Positions 44,693-52,340 of a stretch of 64,000 nucleotides of DNA are shown here, in pieces. Each line of letters starts with the position of its first letter. The first letter of the stretch is position 1. The DNA comes from an uncultured Amylibacter sp. (GTDB lineage: Bacteria; Pseudomonadota; Alphaproteobacteria; Rhodobacterales; Rhodobacteraceae). The notes beneath the pieces are model-generated. The model ran no database searches, was not told the DNA's origin, and was given only the letters and a program-made list of their open reading frames with translations. A program made the position numbers and the translations under genes. The stretch spans positions 496,001 through 560,000 of the forward strand of contig OY365741.1 in the NCBI GenBank assembly GCA_959347425.1, in the 5' to 3' direction.

Positions 44693-45520
44693 ATGACTGC
44701 CAAAAACCTTAAAAAAGCGACTTGGGTCGTGCAAAAAGAACGCCACAAACGCAGCACGGACGACACGCTTTGGCTGTTCGGCATCCACGCTGTCCGTGCG
44801 GCGATAACGAACCCTCGGCGTGAAATCCTTCGCCTAACCGCCACGCCAAACGCCGCCGAACGATTGCGCGATGCGATAACCACCCGCAATATATCGCCCG
44901 AAATACAGGACGCTCGGCAGTTCAAACCGCCCTTGGATTCCCAATCCATCCATCAAGGTGTGGCGTTGCAAACAAAGCCTCTGGTCTGGGATAGCCTGTC
45001 CGAGCACTGCGCCCCCAAACGCGGCACGGACAAGCCAGTAATCGTGGTGCTCGACCGTATCAGCGATCCGCATAATGTCGGCGCAATCCTGCGCTCGGCA
45101 GAGGTTTTCGGCGCGCGTGCGGTGGTTGCGACCGCGCGGCATAGTGCGCCCGAAACGGGTGCGTTGGCAAAGGTAGCCTGTGGCGCGTTGGAACGTCAGC
45201 CCTATTTGCCCGTGCAAAATCTGGTACGCGCGATGGCGGCCTTGGCGGAAATGGGCTACTGCCTGATTGGGCTGGATGAAACGGGCGCGGGGACGATTGA
45301 TGAGGTTTTGCGTGGCGTGGCAAACGCCCCCATCGCGCTGGTCATGGGGGCAGAGGGCGCGGGGCTGCGCGAATCAACGAAAACCGCCTGTACTCATTTG
45401 GCGCGGATTGGCTGGGCGGATGGTTTGGCGGATTTGGAGGCGGATGCGTTTTCCTCGCTTAACGTATCAAACGCGGCGGCGATTTCGTTGTATGCGGCGC
45501 GTCATCGGGGCGGTTCATAA
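44693..45520 (+). CDS. SpoU-family rRNA 2'-O-methyltransferase (RlmB type)
   Basis: 275 residues: N-terminal substrate-binding domain (WLFGIHAVRAAITNP), then a knotted SPOUT domain with VVLDRISDPHNVGAILRSAEVFG, ALVMGAEGAGLR and the SAM-site NVSNAAAISLY. This is the pattern of RlmB, which methylates G2251 of 23S rRNA (E. coli numbering). Full length. The ATG is right next to a heptamer array, so the promoter must lie in or beyond it. Confidence 0.92.
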   Translation: MTAKNLKKATWVVQKERHKRSTDDTLWLFGIHAVRAAITNPRREILRLTATPNAAERLRDAITTRNISPEIQDARQFKPPLDSQSIHQGVALQTKPLVWDSLSEHCAPKRGTDKPVIVVLDRISDPHNVGAILRSAEVFGARAVVATARHSAPETGALAKVACGALERQPYLPVQNLVRAMAALAEMGYCLIGLDETGAGTIDEVLRGVANAPIALVMGAEGAGLRESTKTACTHLARIGWADGLADLEADAFSSLNVSNAAAISLYAARHRGGS

Positions 45521-45552
45521 AGTTCAAATATCCGTGAGTCGTGGATTTTAGC

Positions 45553-45582
45553 TTGCAAATCAAATCCACATCGCGTTATACT
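45553..45582 (+). promoter_or_regulatory. Promoter of the YHS protein gene
   Basis: TTGCAA (45553-45558), 18-bp spacer, TATACT (45577-45582), 31 bp before the ATG. Confidence 0.55.
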
Positions 45583-45613
45583 GCCCGTATCAGTTTTTAA
45601 TAAAGGACACAAA

Positions 45614-46078
45614 ATGACCATAACTTTCACCCCCCTTCGCCTGCTTTTCGCGTTCATCTTCGCGGGGCTTTTCACCATCATAGCCAGCACCGCTATCGCC
45701 CAAACCGCCCCTGTTTTTAATACGGACGGGGTGGCTATTCAGGGTTACGACCCAGTCGCCTATTTCACCATCGGCGAACCTGTGGAGGGCGACCCCGCCC
45801 ACACAACCGAATGGAACGAAGCCACTTGGCAATTCGCCAATGCCGAGCATAAGGCGTTGTTTGACGCGAACCCCGAAAAATACGCACCAAAATACGGCGG
45901 ATATTGCGCCTATGCCGTGTCAAAGGGCTATACCGCCAACACCGTGCCAGAGGCTTGGTCAATCGTTGACGGCGCACTTTATTTGAATTATAGCACGGGG
46001 GTGCGGCGGATTTGGGAGCGGGATAAGGCGGGATATATCGCCAGCTCTGACGCGAATTGGCCAGAGGTTTTGAACTAG
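45614..46078 (+). CDS. Secreted YHS-domain protein
   Basis: 154 residues with a signal peptide ending IAQTAPVF. YHS core: AIQGYDPVAYFTIGEPVEG, the W-N-ATWQFANAEHKALFDANPEKYAPKYGGYCAYA block, and a tail ending WPEVLN. YHS domains often bind metal (copper or zinc) or accompany redox and transport proteins, and this is the periplasmic alphaproteobacterial type. Has its own promoter. Unrelated neighbours. Confidence 0.9.
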   Translation: MTITFTPLRLLFAFIFAGLFTIIASTAIAQTAPVFNTDGVAIQGYDPVAYFTIGEPVEGDPAHTTEWNEATWQFANAEHKALFDANPEKYAPKYGGYCAYAVSKGYTANTVPEAWSIVDGALYLNYSTGVRRIWERDKAGYIASSDANWPEVLN

Positions 46079-46119
46079 CTTTCGCTGTGGTTTTTCCCTG
46101 TGGCTTTTAGTGGAAAAAT

Positions 46120-46596
46120 ATGTTAAACGGCGGGATGATTCGTGTGAAAATCCCCTGTTTTATGAAAAATACGCCAAAGGGCGCGATGCTGTTGGCGGTG
46201 TTTTTATGCATGGTTTTGGCGGGTACGGGTGCAGGTTTCGCGCAAACCATCAGGGATGATAACGGCAATATTTTCCGCCCGAAATCCCGCCCTGCGGATA
46301 TGATTTTACCCGAATATATTCCATCCATAAAGGCCGTTGAGCCCACGGCGACTGGCGAAGACCCGCAATCCATAACGACTATTATCCCAACGATTTTCGC
46401 CAAAGATAAGCTGAGCCTTGTTGGGATTTTCGGACGCGAGGGTGCCTATCGCGCGTTATTCCGCACCCCGTTTGGGCGGTATATCCGCGTTAAGGTCGGG
46501 CAGAAAATCAGCGGCTGGCAGGTTGTGAAAATAGAACCCGCCAGCGTGGTTTTGGAGAAAAAGGATAGGGTTGAGGTTTTGGAGATACAACCTTAG
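46120..46596 (+). CDS. Secreted small protein with a GspC/PilP-like C-terminal domain
   Basis: 158 residues. N-terminal hydrophobic segment (about 20-41, AMLLAVFLCMVLAGTGAGF) then a proline-rich linker. The C-terminal 70 residues (SLVGIFGREGAYRALFRTPFG, then IRVKVGQKISGWQVVKIEPASVVLEKKDRVEVLEI) resemble the HR/PilP-type beta domains of secretion and pilus assembly proteins. No pilus or secretion operon is near. ATG codons at 46135 (good GGCGGG) and 46162 are alternative starts. Ends in a heptamer array. Confidence 0.75.
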   Translation: MLNGGMIRVKIPCFMKNTPKGAMLLAVFLCMVLAGTGAGFAQTIRDDNGNIFRPKSRPADMILPEYIPSIKAVEPTATGEDPQSITTIIPTIFAKDKLSLVGIFGREGAYRALFRTPFGRYIRVKVGQKISGWQVVKIEPASVVLEKKDRVEVLEIQP

Positions 46597-47001
46597 TTAG
46601 TTGTTAGTTATTAGTTATTAGTTATTAGTGAATGCCCTTCGGGTCTTCGTCATCGCTTACGCGAGTGCCGACCAGCATGGTCTTTTGTGCGTAGCCCCCA
46701 CTTCGTGGGAGCATGCCAAAAGCCCTTTGGTTACAAGACGCTAGGGATTGTCATAAATTTACTATCTGGAATAACAAGATTATAGATTGGATTATTTGCA
46801 AAGAATACTTGGGAGTTGGCGATAGGCAATTTCTAAATTTATTTAGGCTTGGCAAAAGATGCTCGGACAGGCTGGGGTGGGCGGGCGGGCAACCGAAGAT
46901 CGAGGGCGCAACAAAAAACCTCTATCCCTAATCACAAATAACGAACCCCTAATCTCTAATAACCAATCACTAATAACTAATAACTAACAACTAACAACTA
47001 A
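46593..47001. repeat. Heptamer array pair enclosing element E copy 3
   Basis: Left arm 46593-46631 (TTAGTTG/TTAGTTA), right arm about 46926-47001 (degenerate, then ACTAATA/ACTAACA). Convergent gap between the PilP-like gene and mgtE. The TAG stop of mgtE lies in the right arm. No other gene in this 400-bp interval. Confidence 0.8.
46632..46925 (+). repeat. Dispersed repeat element E, copy 3
   Basis: Same orientation as copy 1 and close to it over the first 210 bp (ATGCCCTTCGGGTCTTCG, the GCCCCCAC-TTCG stem, ACTATCTGGAATAACAAG, AAGAATACTTGGGAG). It lacks the CTCTCCGCAGGAGG block near the right end. Confidence 0.8.
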
Positions 47002-48353
47002 AGCAAAATCCACCCCGCCAGTGCCAAAAACACCAAAAACCCAATAATATCCGTAATCGTCGTCACAAACACCGCCGAAGCCAACGCGGGATCCAGCCCG
47101 AACTTATCCAAGCCCAAAGGCACCAATATCCCACAAACCCCAGCCACCAACATATTAAAAACCATCGCCAATCCCAGCACCACTCCCAACAACCCCGATT
47201 GATACCAAACCATCCCAATCGCCCCGATTATCACCGCAAAAATCAGCCCGTTTAACAACCCCACCATCACTTCACGCCGAATAATCCGCAACGCATTGGC
47301 CGCCGTCAAATCCTTTGTCGCCAAGGCACGCACGGCTATCGTCAAGGTCTGCGTCCCAGCATTCCCGCCCATAGAGGCAATAATCGGCATCAAAACCGCC
47401 AGCGCGACAATCGCCTCTATCACATCGGCAAACTGGGCAATCACCAGCGACGCAAGGATAGCCGTAATCAAATTCACCCCCAGCCACGGAAACCGCAGGC
47501 GAGTCGTGCTGATAATCGTATCCGTCAGATTTTCATCGCCCAAGCCCGCCAGCAATTTTATATCCTGCTCGGTTTGTTCGGACAAAGCCTCCATCGCGTC
47601 ATCCATCGTGATAATCCCAATCAGATGATTATGCCGATTAACCACGGGCGCGGACATCATATTATACTGGTTGAAAGCGTAGGCTGTGTCCTCTTGGCTC
47701 TGCCTCGCGGTGATGGTGTGAAAGCTGTCATCCATCAAATCCTCCAGCAAAATATCGCGGGTATTAGAGGTCAAACTATGCAGGGGAACCTTGCCAATCG
47801 GCTGTCCCTTTTTATTAACAATCATAATATCGTAGAACCGTTTGGGCAGTTTTTCACTGCCCCGCAGGTAATCAATCACATCGCCAACACTCCAGTTTGG
47901 CGGGGCTTTCACCAGCTCTCGCTGCATTAAACGCCCAGCCGTGCCTTCCGGATATTGCAAGGCATCGCGGATGGCGCGGATGTCTTCTGGTTTTTGTAAG
48001 GATGCCAAAATGCGGTCTTGATCGGATTCTGGCATTTCCTCGGTTAGATAAACGAGGTCGTCTGTTTGCAACTGGTTTAACCCGTCCGCGATTAAATCGC
48101 TGGGCAAGGCTTGCAATAATTCTACGCTTATGGAGTCTTCTAGTTCAACGAAGACTTTCGCGTCTATGGTCGCGCCCCATAGGGTGAAAAAGCCGAGCCT
48201 CTGCCCCGCGTCAATTTGTTCAATCAAATCGGCAATATCGGCGGAGTGCATCGGTTCCAGCAAAGCCAGCAGAGCGGGTTGGTCTTTGCCATCCACGGCG
48301 GACAGAACGGCGGCGATAAGGTCTGCGCCTATTTCATATTTATCTTGTTCCAT
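46998..48353 (-). CDS. mgtE: Magnesium transporter MgtE
   Basis: 451 residues: N-terminal MgtE_N superhelix with LLEPMHSADIADLIEQI, two CBS domains (about 140-265, with APVVNRHNHLIGIITMDDAMEAL), and a C-terminal five-helix membrane domain with AVLMPIIASMGGNAGTQT and GILVPLGLDKFGLDPALASA (Mg2+ selectivity). Gated by cytosolic Mg2+ through the N and CBS domains in studied homologues. Preceded 13 bp upstream by the SPOR gene stop on the same strand. Confidence 0.96.
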   Translation of the reverse strand: MEQDKYEIGADLIAAVLSAVDGKDQPALLALLEPMHSADIADLIEQIDAGQRLGFFTLWGATIDAKVFVELEDSISVELLQALPSDLIADGLNQLQTDDLVYLTEEMPESDQDRILASLQKPEDIRAIRDALQYPEGTAGRLMQRELVKAPPNWSVGDVIDYLRGSEKLPKRFYDIMIVNKKGQPIGKVPLHSLTSNTRDILLEDLMDDSFHTITARQSQEDTAYAFNQYNMMSAPVVNRHNHLIGIITMDDAMEALSEQTEQDIKLLAGLGDENLTDTIISTTRLRFPWLGVNLITAILASLVIAQFADVIEAIVALAVLMPIIASMGGNAGTQTLTIAVRALATKDLTAANALRIIRREVMVGLLNGLIFAVIIGAIGMVWYQSGLLGVVLGLAMVFNMLVAGVCGILVPLGLDKFGLDPALASAVFVTTITDIIGFLVFLALAGWILL

Positions 48354-48366
48354 AGGCTATCCACCC

Positions 48367-49284
48367 TTAACCACTATGGCGATTGCGTTTGTAACGTTCG
48401 GCGATAATCGTCTGTGTGTAGCCCTTGGCGCGGGCTTGGTGAAACGGTGCTTTCGCGTCCAGAGCCGAGGGAAAGGGGCCGATAATCACGGTAAGAACGT
48501 TCCCATCAAGCCCGATTTTCGTGGAATAACCGCTTTGTTTGAACCAATCGCGCAGGTTATGCGCCTGCCCTTCGGAATCAAATCCAGTGACGGACACATA
48601 AAACCCAAGTGAAATGAGCCCCGTTGGAGGGGCGGGTTTTTGGGGTTGGGTGGGTTGTCGCGTGGTTTGCGTATTTTGCTTTTGTGCATCGGCTTTTTGC
48701 ACTTCACGCAGGACACGCAACGCCTCTTTACGGTTGCGCTTTTCGGCCTTTGCTTGGATTTTACCATCGGCGCGGGCCTGGGCTTCCGCCCGTTTTTGCG
48801 CCGCCCGTTGTTCGCGTAAATCAGCGCGAGCCGTGGCGACTTCTTTGGCAGAAAGCGCGGCGATAATCCTCTGTTCTTCACGTGCACGCTGGCGCAAGGC
48901 GCGTTTTGAAATGGGCGCGGTGGTGGTTGTTTGTGCGGTTTGCTCGGGTTTGGGTTTGGGCGCAAAAGTCGGGGTTAGGCGGTCATCGCACAGTGGCTCG
49001 CGATTGCGCGACACCCGCGGCACCCACACGATATTACCGCCATAACCCGCCCGCAGAAACACGCAATGATTGTTATCAATAAACTGCGCACCCGTGTAGG
49101 AAAGCGGCGGCAGGTTAATCGGGGCGCGGGAGTTTTGGGAACTGGACTGCCCCCAAGCCGTCCCGTTAAGGGCGAATATACAGGTGGATAAACAGGTTGC
49201 CAGAACCGCAAGCCGAACCAGTACGCGGCGCGGGTGCGCTGGTGAAATTGGCTTTATCGGTTTGGTTGGGTTTATCGGTTTCAT
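48367..49284 (-). CDS. SPOR-domain membrane protein
   Basis: 305 residues. A short proline-rich cytoplasmic tail (KPINPTKPIKPI), one membrane segment (about 20-44), a small conserved cysteine region (NNHCVFLRAGYGGNIVWVPR then LCDDRL), and a long Ala/Arg/Lys/Gln coiled coil (about 120-200). The C-terminal SPOR domain has ISLGFYVSVTGF and LTVIIGPFPS. SPOR domains bind denuded septal peptidoglycan, so a division or cell-wall role is likely. The upstream 107 bp holds no obvious promoter. Confidence 0.85.
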   Translation of the reverse strand: MKPINPTKPIKPISPAHPRRVLVRLAVLATCLSTCIFALNGTAWGQSSSQNSRAPINLPPLSYTGAQFIDNNHCVFLRAGYGGNIVWVPRVSRNREPLCDDRLTPTFAPKPKPEQTAQTTTTAPISKRALRQRAREEQRIIAALSAKEVATARADLREQRAAQKRAEAQARADGKIQAKAEKRNRKEALRVLREVQKADAQKQNTQTTRQPTQPQKPAPPTGLISLGFYVSVTGFDSEGQAHNLRDWFKQSGYSTKIGLDGNVLTVIIGPFPSALDAKAPFHQARAKGYTQTIIAERYKRNRHSG

Positions 49285-49392
49285 TATGAAGGTCGCTGTT
49301 GGTTTTATTATTGGGGGTGGTTTTTTAATTGAACACGCGCAGGTGTTTATGTCTCGGAGGAAAGGGTCGGTGAGGGTCGTTTTATATCTGCC

Positions 49393-50025
49393 TTAAGGAA
49401 TTATAATACTGTTTTGCATTTTTTCTATTATAGGTTCAAGTAAAAACGCAGTTTTTTCCTCAAACGATAAAGTCAGTGTAAGTGAGTTCTTCCCATCTAA
49501 CAATCTTACCATTCTAACTTTAAAAAAGCTCTCCTTATTAACCGCAGATGTCCGCCGATAGCTAGACACGAGAAAAACCTTATTTCTAATTTTTACCTTA
49601 CGAGTTCCATACCAATGTGTAACCATTAAACCAGAACGCTTGAGACCATCAGAAATCGATTGATTGATTGCCTCGTCAAATTCATTTAGACCATAATCAT
49701 CAAGTTCTAATACGTCTTTTTGATAAAAATCCATATCAGGATAGATATTCACATTAGTTATCCCAATAGTAACATTATCTTGGTTGTATAAATTTGCCGC
49801 GAAGGACATATTAGCATCAGCAGGTAATTGCAACCTACTTGCCGTTGAAGCCTCTAATGTTATTCTAGAACTTTGGTCAAGAGCTTGCCAATTTCTAGGA
49901 ACTTGTATAGATATTCCATTATGTAAATTAACTGTTACAAATAAATTTTCTGCATTGGCTACATTTTTAACCTCACCAAAAGTAAGCAAAAAAACAGCCA
50001 TCATTATCGTAAAAAACTTTTTCAT
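49393..50025 (-). CDS. Secreted hypothetical protein (210 aa)
   Basis: Signal peptide MKKFFTIMMAVFLLTFGEV, cleavage near NAEN. The mature part starts NLFVTVNLHNGISIQVPRNW, a pattern of small periplasmic beta proteins, and ends in a helical segment FEEKTAFLLEPIIEKMQ. I do not recognise the family. AT-rich. GGAG lies 11 bases before the ATG. Divergent from the 76-aa membrane protein. A right-type heptamer array follows the latter at 50386, but no left array precedes this gene. Confidence 0.7.
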   Translation of the reverse strand: MKKFFTIMMAVFLLTFGEVKNVANAENLFVTVNLHNGISIQVPRNWQALDQSSRITLEASTASRLQLPADANMSFAANLYNQDNVTIGITNVNIYPDMDFYQKDVLELDDYGLNEFDEAINQSISDGLKRSGLMVTHWYGTRKVKIRNKVFLVSSYRRTSAVNKESFFKVRMVRLLDGKNSLTLTLSFEEKTAFLLEPIIEKMQNSIIIP

Positions 50026-50097
50026 ATTTCTATTTACTCCATAAACACATTAAAAACAAGTTTTATAATTCTTTTTCAAAAAATGATACAATAATGA

Positions 50098-50126
50098 TTG
50101 AATTTTCATAAAACATCTACTAATAG
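50098..50126 (+). promoter_or_regulatory. Promoter of the 76-aa membrane protein gene
   Basis: TTGAAT (50098-50103), 17-bp spacer, TAATAG (50121-50126). Confidence 0.45.
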
Positions 50127-50159
50127 ACTGCATCCAACTTTAACTATAAGGACAAAATA

Positions 50160-50390
50160 ATGGAACAAAACACAAACAATAAAATTCAAACAGGCAAATC
50201 ATGGGCAAAAATAGTTGCCATTTTCTTTGCCGTATCTATATTAATAAGGCTTGCTTTTCTTCTTACTGGAAATCCTATTAATATAGATGCTGTTGCTGCC
50301 TTACTTGTGGGTGGGACGATTTGGGGGGGCATTATATGTTTAATAGCATTTGGTATTGGCTATCTTTTTGCACCTAAAAACAAAAACTAA
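50160..50390 (+). CDS. Small two-helix membrane protein (76 aa)
   Basis: Two hydrophobic segments (about 15-35 and 42-68) with a short loop and a basic tail (APKNKN). Ribosome-binding site TAAGGACAAAATAATG. AT-rich, with its own promoter. I do not recognise it. The stop is the first TAA of a heptamer array. Confidence 0.6.
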   Translation: MEQNTNNKIQTGKSWAKIVAIFFAVSILIRLAFLLTGNPINIDAVAALLVGGTIWGGIICLIAFGIGYLFAPKNKN

Positions 50391-50440
50391 TCACTAACAA
50401 CTAATCACTAATAACTAATAACTAATCACTAATCGCTAAC
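50386..50440. repeat. Heptamer array, right-type, between the 76-aa gene and prpE
   Basis: ACTAATCACTAACAACTAATC-type units that form the stops of both converging genes. The prpE end V-L-A-I-S-D-stop is written by these heptamers. No left partner is seen within 1 kb upstream. Confidence 0.7.
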
Positions 50441-52308
50441 ACCGCTACCCTAATCTCCTCCAAAATCGCAGGATCATCAATCGTCGCGGGCATAGTCCAT
50501 TCGCTCCCTTGGGCAATCCCCGCCATAATCCCCCGCAATATCTTCCCTGACCGAGTCTTCGGCAACCGCTCAATAACCACCGCTTTTTTAAACGCCGCAA
50601 CTGGCCCAATATGATTGCGCACCCGCGCCACACATTCCGCAATAATATCCTCATGCGCACGGGTAACCCCCGCATTCAAACACACGAAACCCAAGGGCAA
50701 TTGCCCCTTTAACGCATCCTCCACTCCTACCACGGCGCACTCGGCAACGTCTGGATGGGCGGCCAGAACCTCCTCCATCTGCCCAGTCGATAGCCTATGC
50801 CCCGCGACATTGATAACATCGTCCGTCCGCGCCATAATATACAGATAGCCATCGGCATCCACATACCCCGCATCCCCCGTTTCATAATACCCGTCAAACC
50901 GCGATAAATACGCCTGCACATACCGCGCATCCGCGTTCCAGAGCGTCGGCAGAGTCCCTGGCGGCAGGGGCAGTTTTATCGCCACCGCGCCCAGTTCGTT
51001 GACGGCACATTGCCCGCCCTCGCTGTCCAAAATCTGCACATCATAGCCCGGCATCGCCACGCTGGGCGAGCCTATTTTTATCGGCAAAAACTCTATCCCC
51101 ACGGGGTTTGCGGCTATGGCAAATCCAGTTTCCGTCTGCCACCAATGGTCAATCACAGGCACACCCATATGGGTTTGCGCCCATTCAATCGTATCAGGGT
51201 CGGCGCGTTCGCCCGCCAGATAAAGCCCACGAAGGCACGAAATATCGTAATCCTTTAACAACTCCGCCTTTGGGTCTGCCCGTTTAATCGCACGAAACGC
51301 GGTTGGCGCGGTGAACAGCACGGACACATCATATTCCTGAATAATCCGCCAGAAAGTCCCCGCGTCTGGGGTGCCGATTGGTTTGCCCTCAAAGACTATG
51401 GTCGCATTCCCGTGGATAAGCGGGGCGTAGCAAATATAACTATGCCCAACCACCCAGCCGACATCCGAAGCGGCCCAGAAAACCTCCCCAGGTTCCACAT
51501 TATAGATGCTTTTCATCGTCCAGTGGAGCGAGACCAAATGCCCGCCATTCGGGCGAATAACCCCCTTTGGCTGCCCCGTCGTGCCAGAGGTATAAAGGAT
51601 ATAAAGCGGGTCTGACCCTTTCACCGCCACGCATTCGGCAGGCGGGCAATCGGCTTGGAAATCATGCCAATCCAAATCGCGGGGGGTGATTAAATCGCAG
51701 GGTTGCTGGGGACGTTGTAAAATCACGCAGAAATCGGGTTTATGAGTCGCCAATTCAATTGCCCCGTCCAGCAGGGGTTTGTAGGGTATCACCCCGCTCG
51801 GCTCTATCCCGCAGGAGGCCGCGATAATAGCCTTTGGCGTGGCATCATCAATCCGCACGGCCAGTTCCTTCGCGGCAAACCCGCCGAAAACAACCGAATG
51901 AATCGCGCCAATCCGCGCGCATGCCAGCATAGCCATCACGGATTGCGCAACCATGGGCATGTAAATGAGGACTCGGTCGCCTTTTTTAACGCCCTGCGCT
52001 TGCAGACCGCCCGCCAATTGCGCACATAAATCGCGCATCTGACGGTAGGTGTATTTTTCCTTGGTATCCGTGATTGGGCTATCATAGTAAAGCGCGATTT
52101 GGTCGGCGCGTCCCGATTCCACATGGCGGTCAAGCGCGTTATAGCAGGTATTAACCTCACCATCCGCGTACCATTGGTAGAAGGGTGCGTTTTCGTCAAA
52201 CAAGGCTTTGCTGGGTGGTTTTATCCAGTCAATCGCGCGGGCGGCGTTCATCCAGAAGGCCTCTGGGTCGGTTTGCCAGCTTTTGTAAATATCGGCGTAG
52301 GGGGGCAT
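50422..52308 (-). CDS. prpE: Propionyl-CoA synthetase
   Basis: Adenylate-forming ligase making propionyl-CoA (also acts on acetate). 628 residues, the PrpE length; acetyl-CoA synthetases are about 650. Motifs: ILYTSGTTGQPKGVIR (P-loop), DHWWQTETG (adenine/Mg region), GYYETGDAGYVD and the C-terminal catalytic Lys in PKTRSGKILRG. With the PccB-like gene at the window end it fits propionate use via methylmalonyl-CoA. The C-terminus is extended by heptamer-encoded residues. Confidence 0.92.
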   Translation of the reverse strand: MPPYADIYKSWQTDPEAFWMNAARAIDWIKPPSKALFDENAPFYQWYADGEVNTCYNALDRHVESGRADQIALYYDSPITDTKEKYTYRQMRDLCAQLAGGLQAQGVKKGDRVLIYMPMVAQSVMAMLACARIGAIHSVVFGGFAAKELAVRIDDATPKAIIAASCGIEPSGVIPYKPLLDGAIELATHKPDFCVILQRPQQPCDLITPRDLDWHDFQADCPPAECVAVKGSDPLYILYTSGTTGQPKGVIRPNGGHLVSLHWTMKSIYNVEPGEVFWAASDVGWVVGHSYICYAPLIHGNATIVFEGKPIGTPDAGTFWRIIQEYDVSVLFTAPTAFRAIKRADPKAELLKDYDISCLRGLYLAGERADPDTIEWAQTHMGVPVIDHWWQTETGFAIAANPVGIEFLPIKIGSPSVAMPGYDVQILDSEGGQCAVNELGAVAIKLPLPPGTLPTLWNADARYVQAYLSRFDGYYETGDAGYVDADGYLYIMARTDDVINVAGHRLSTGQMEEVLAAHPDVAECAVVGVEDALKGQLPLGFVCLNAGVTRAHEDIIAECVARVRNHIGPVAAFKKAVVIERLPKTRSGKILRGIMAGIAQGSEWTMPATIDDPAILEEIRVAVLAISD

Positions 52309-52340
52309 GTGGGGTGTCCTTGGGTTATGGTTTTGGGGGT

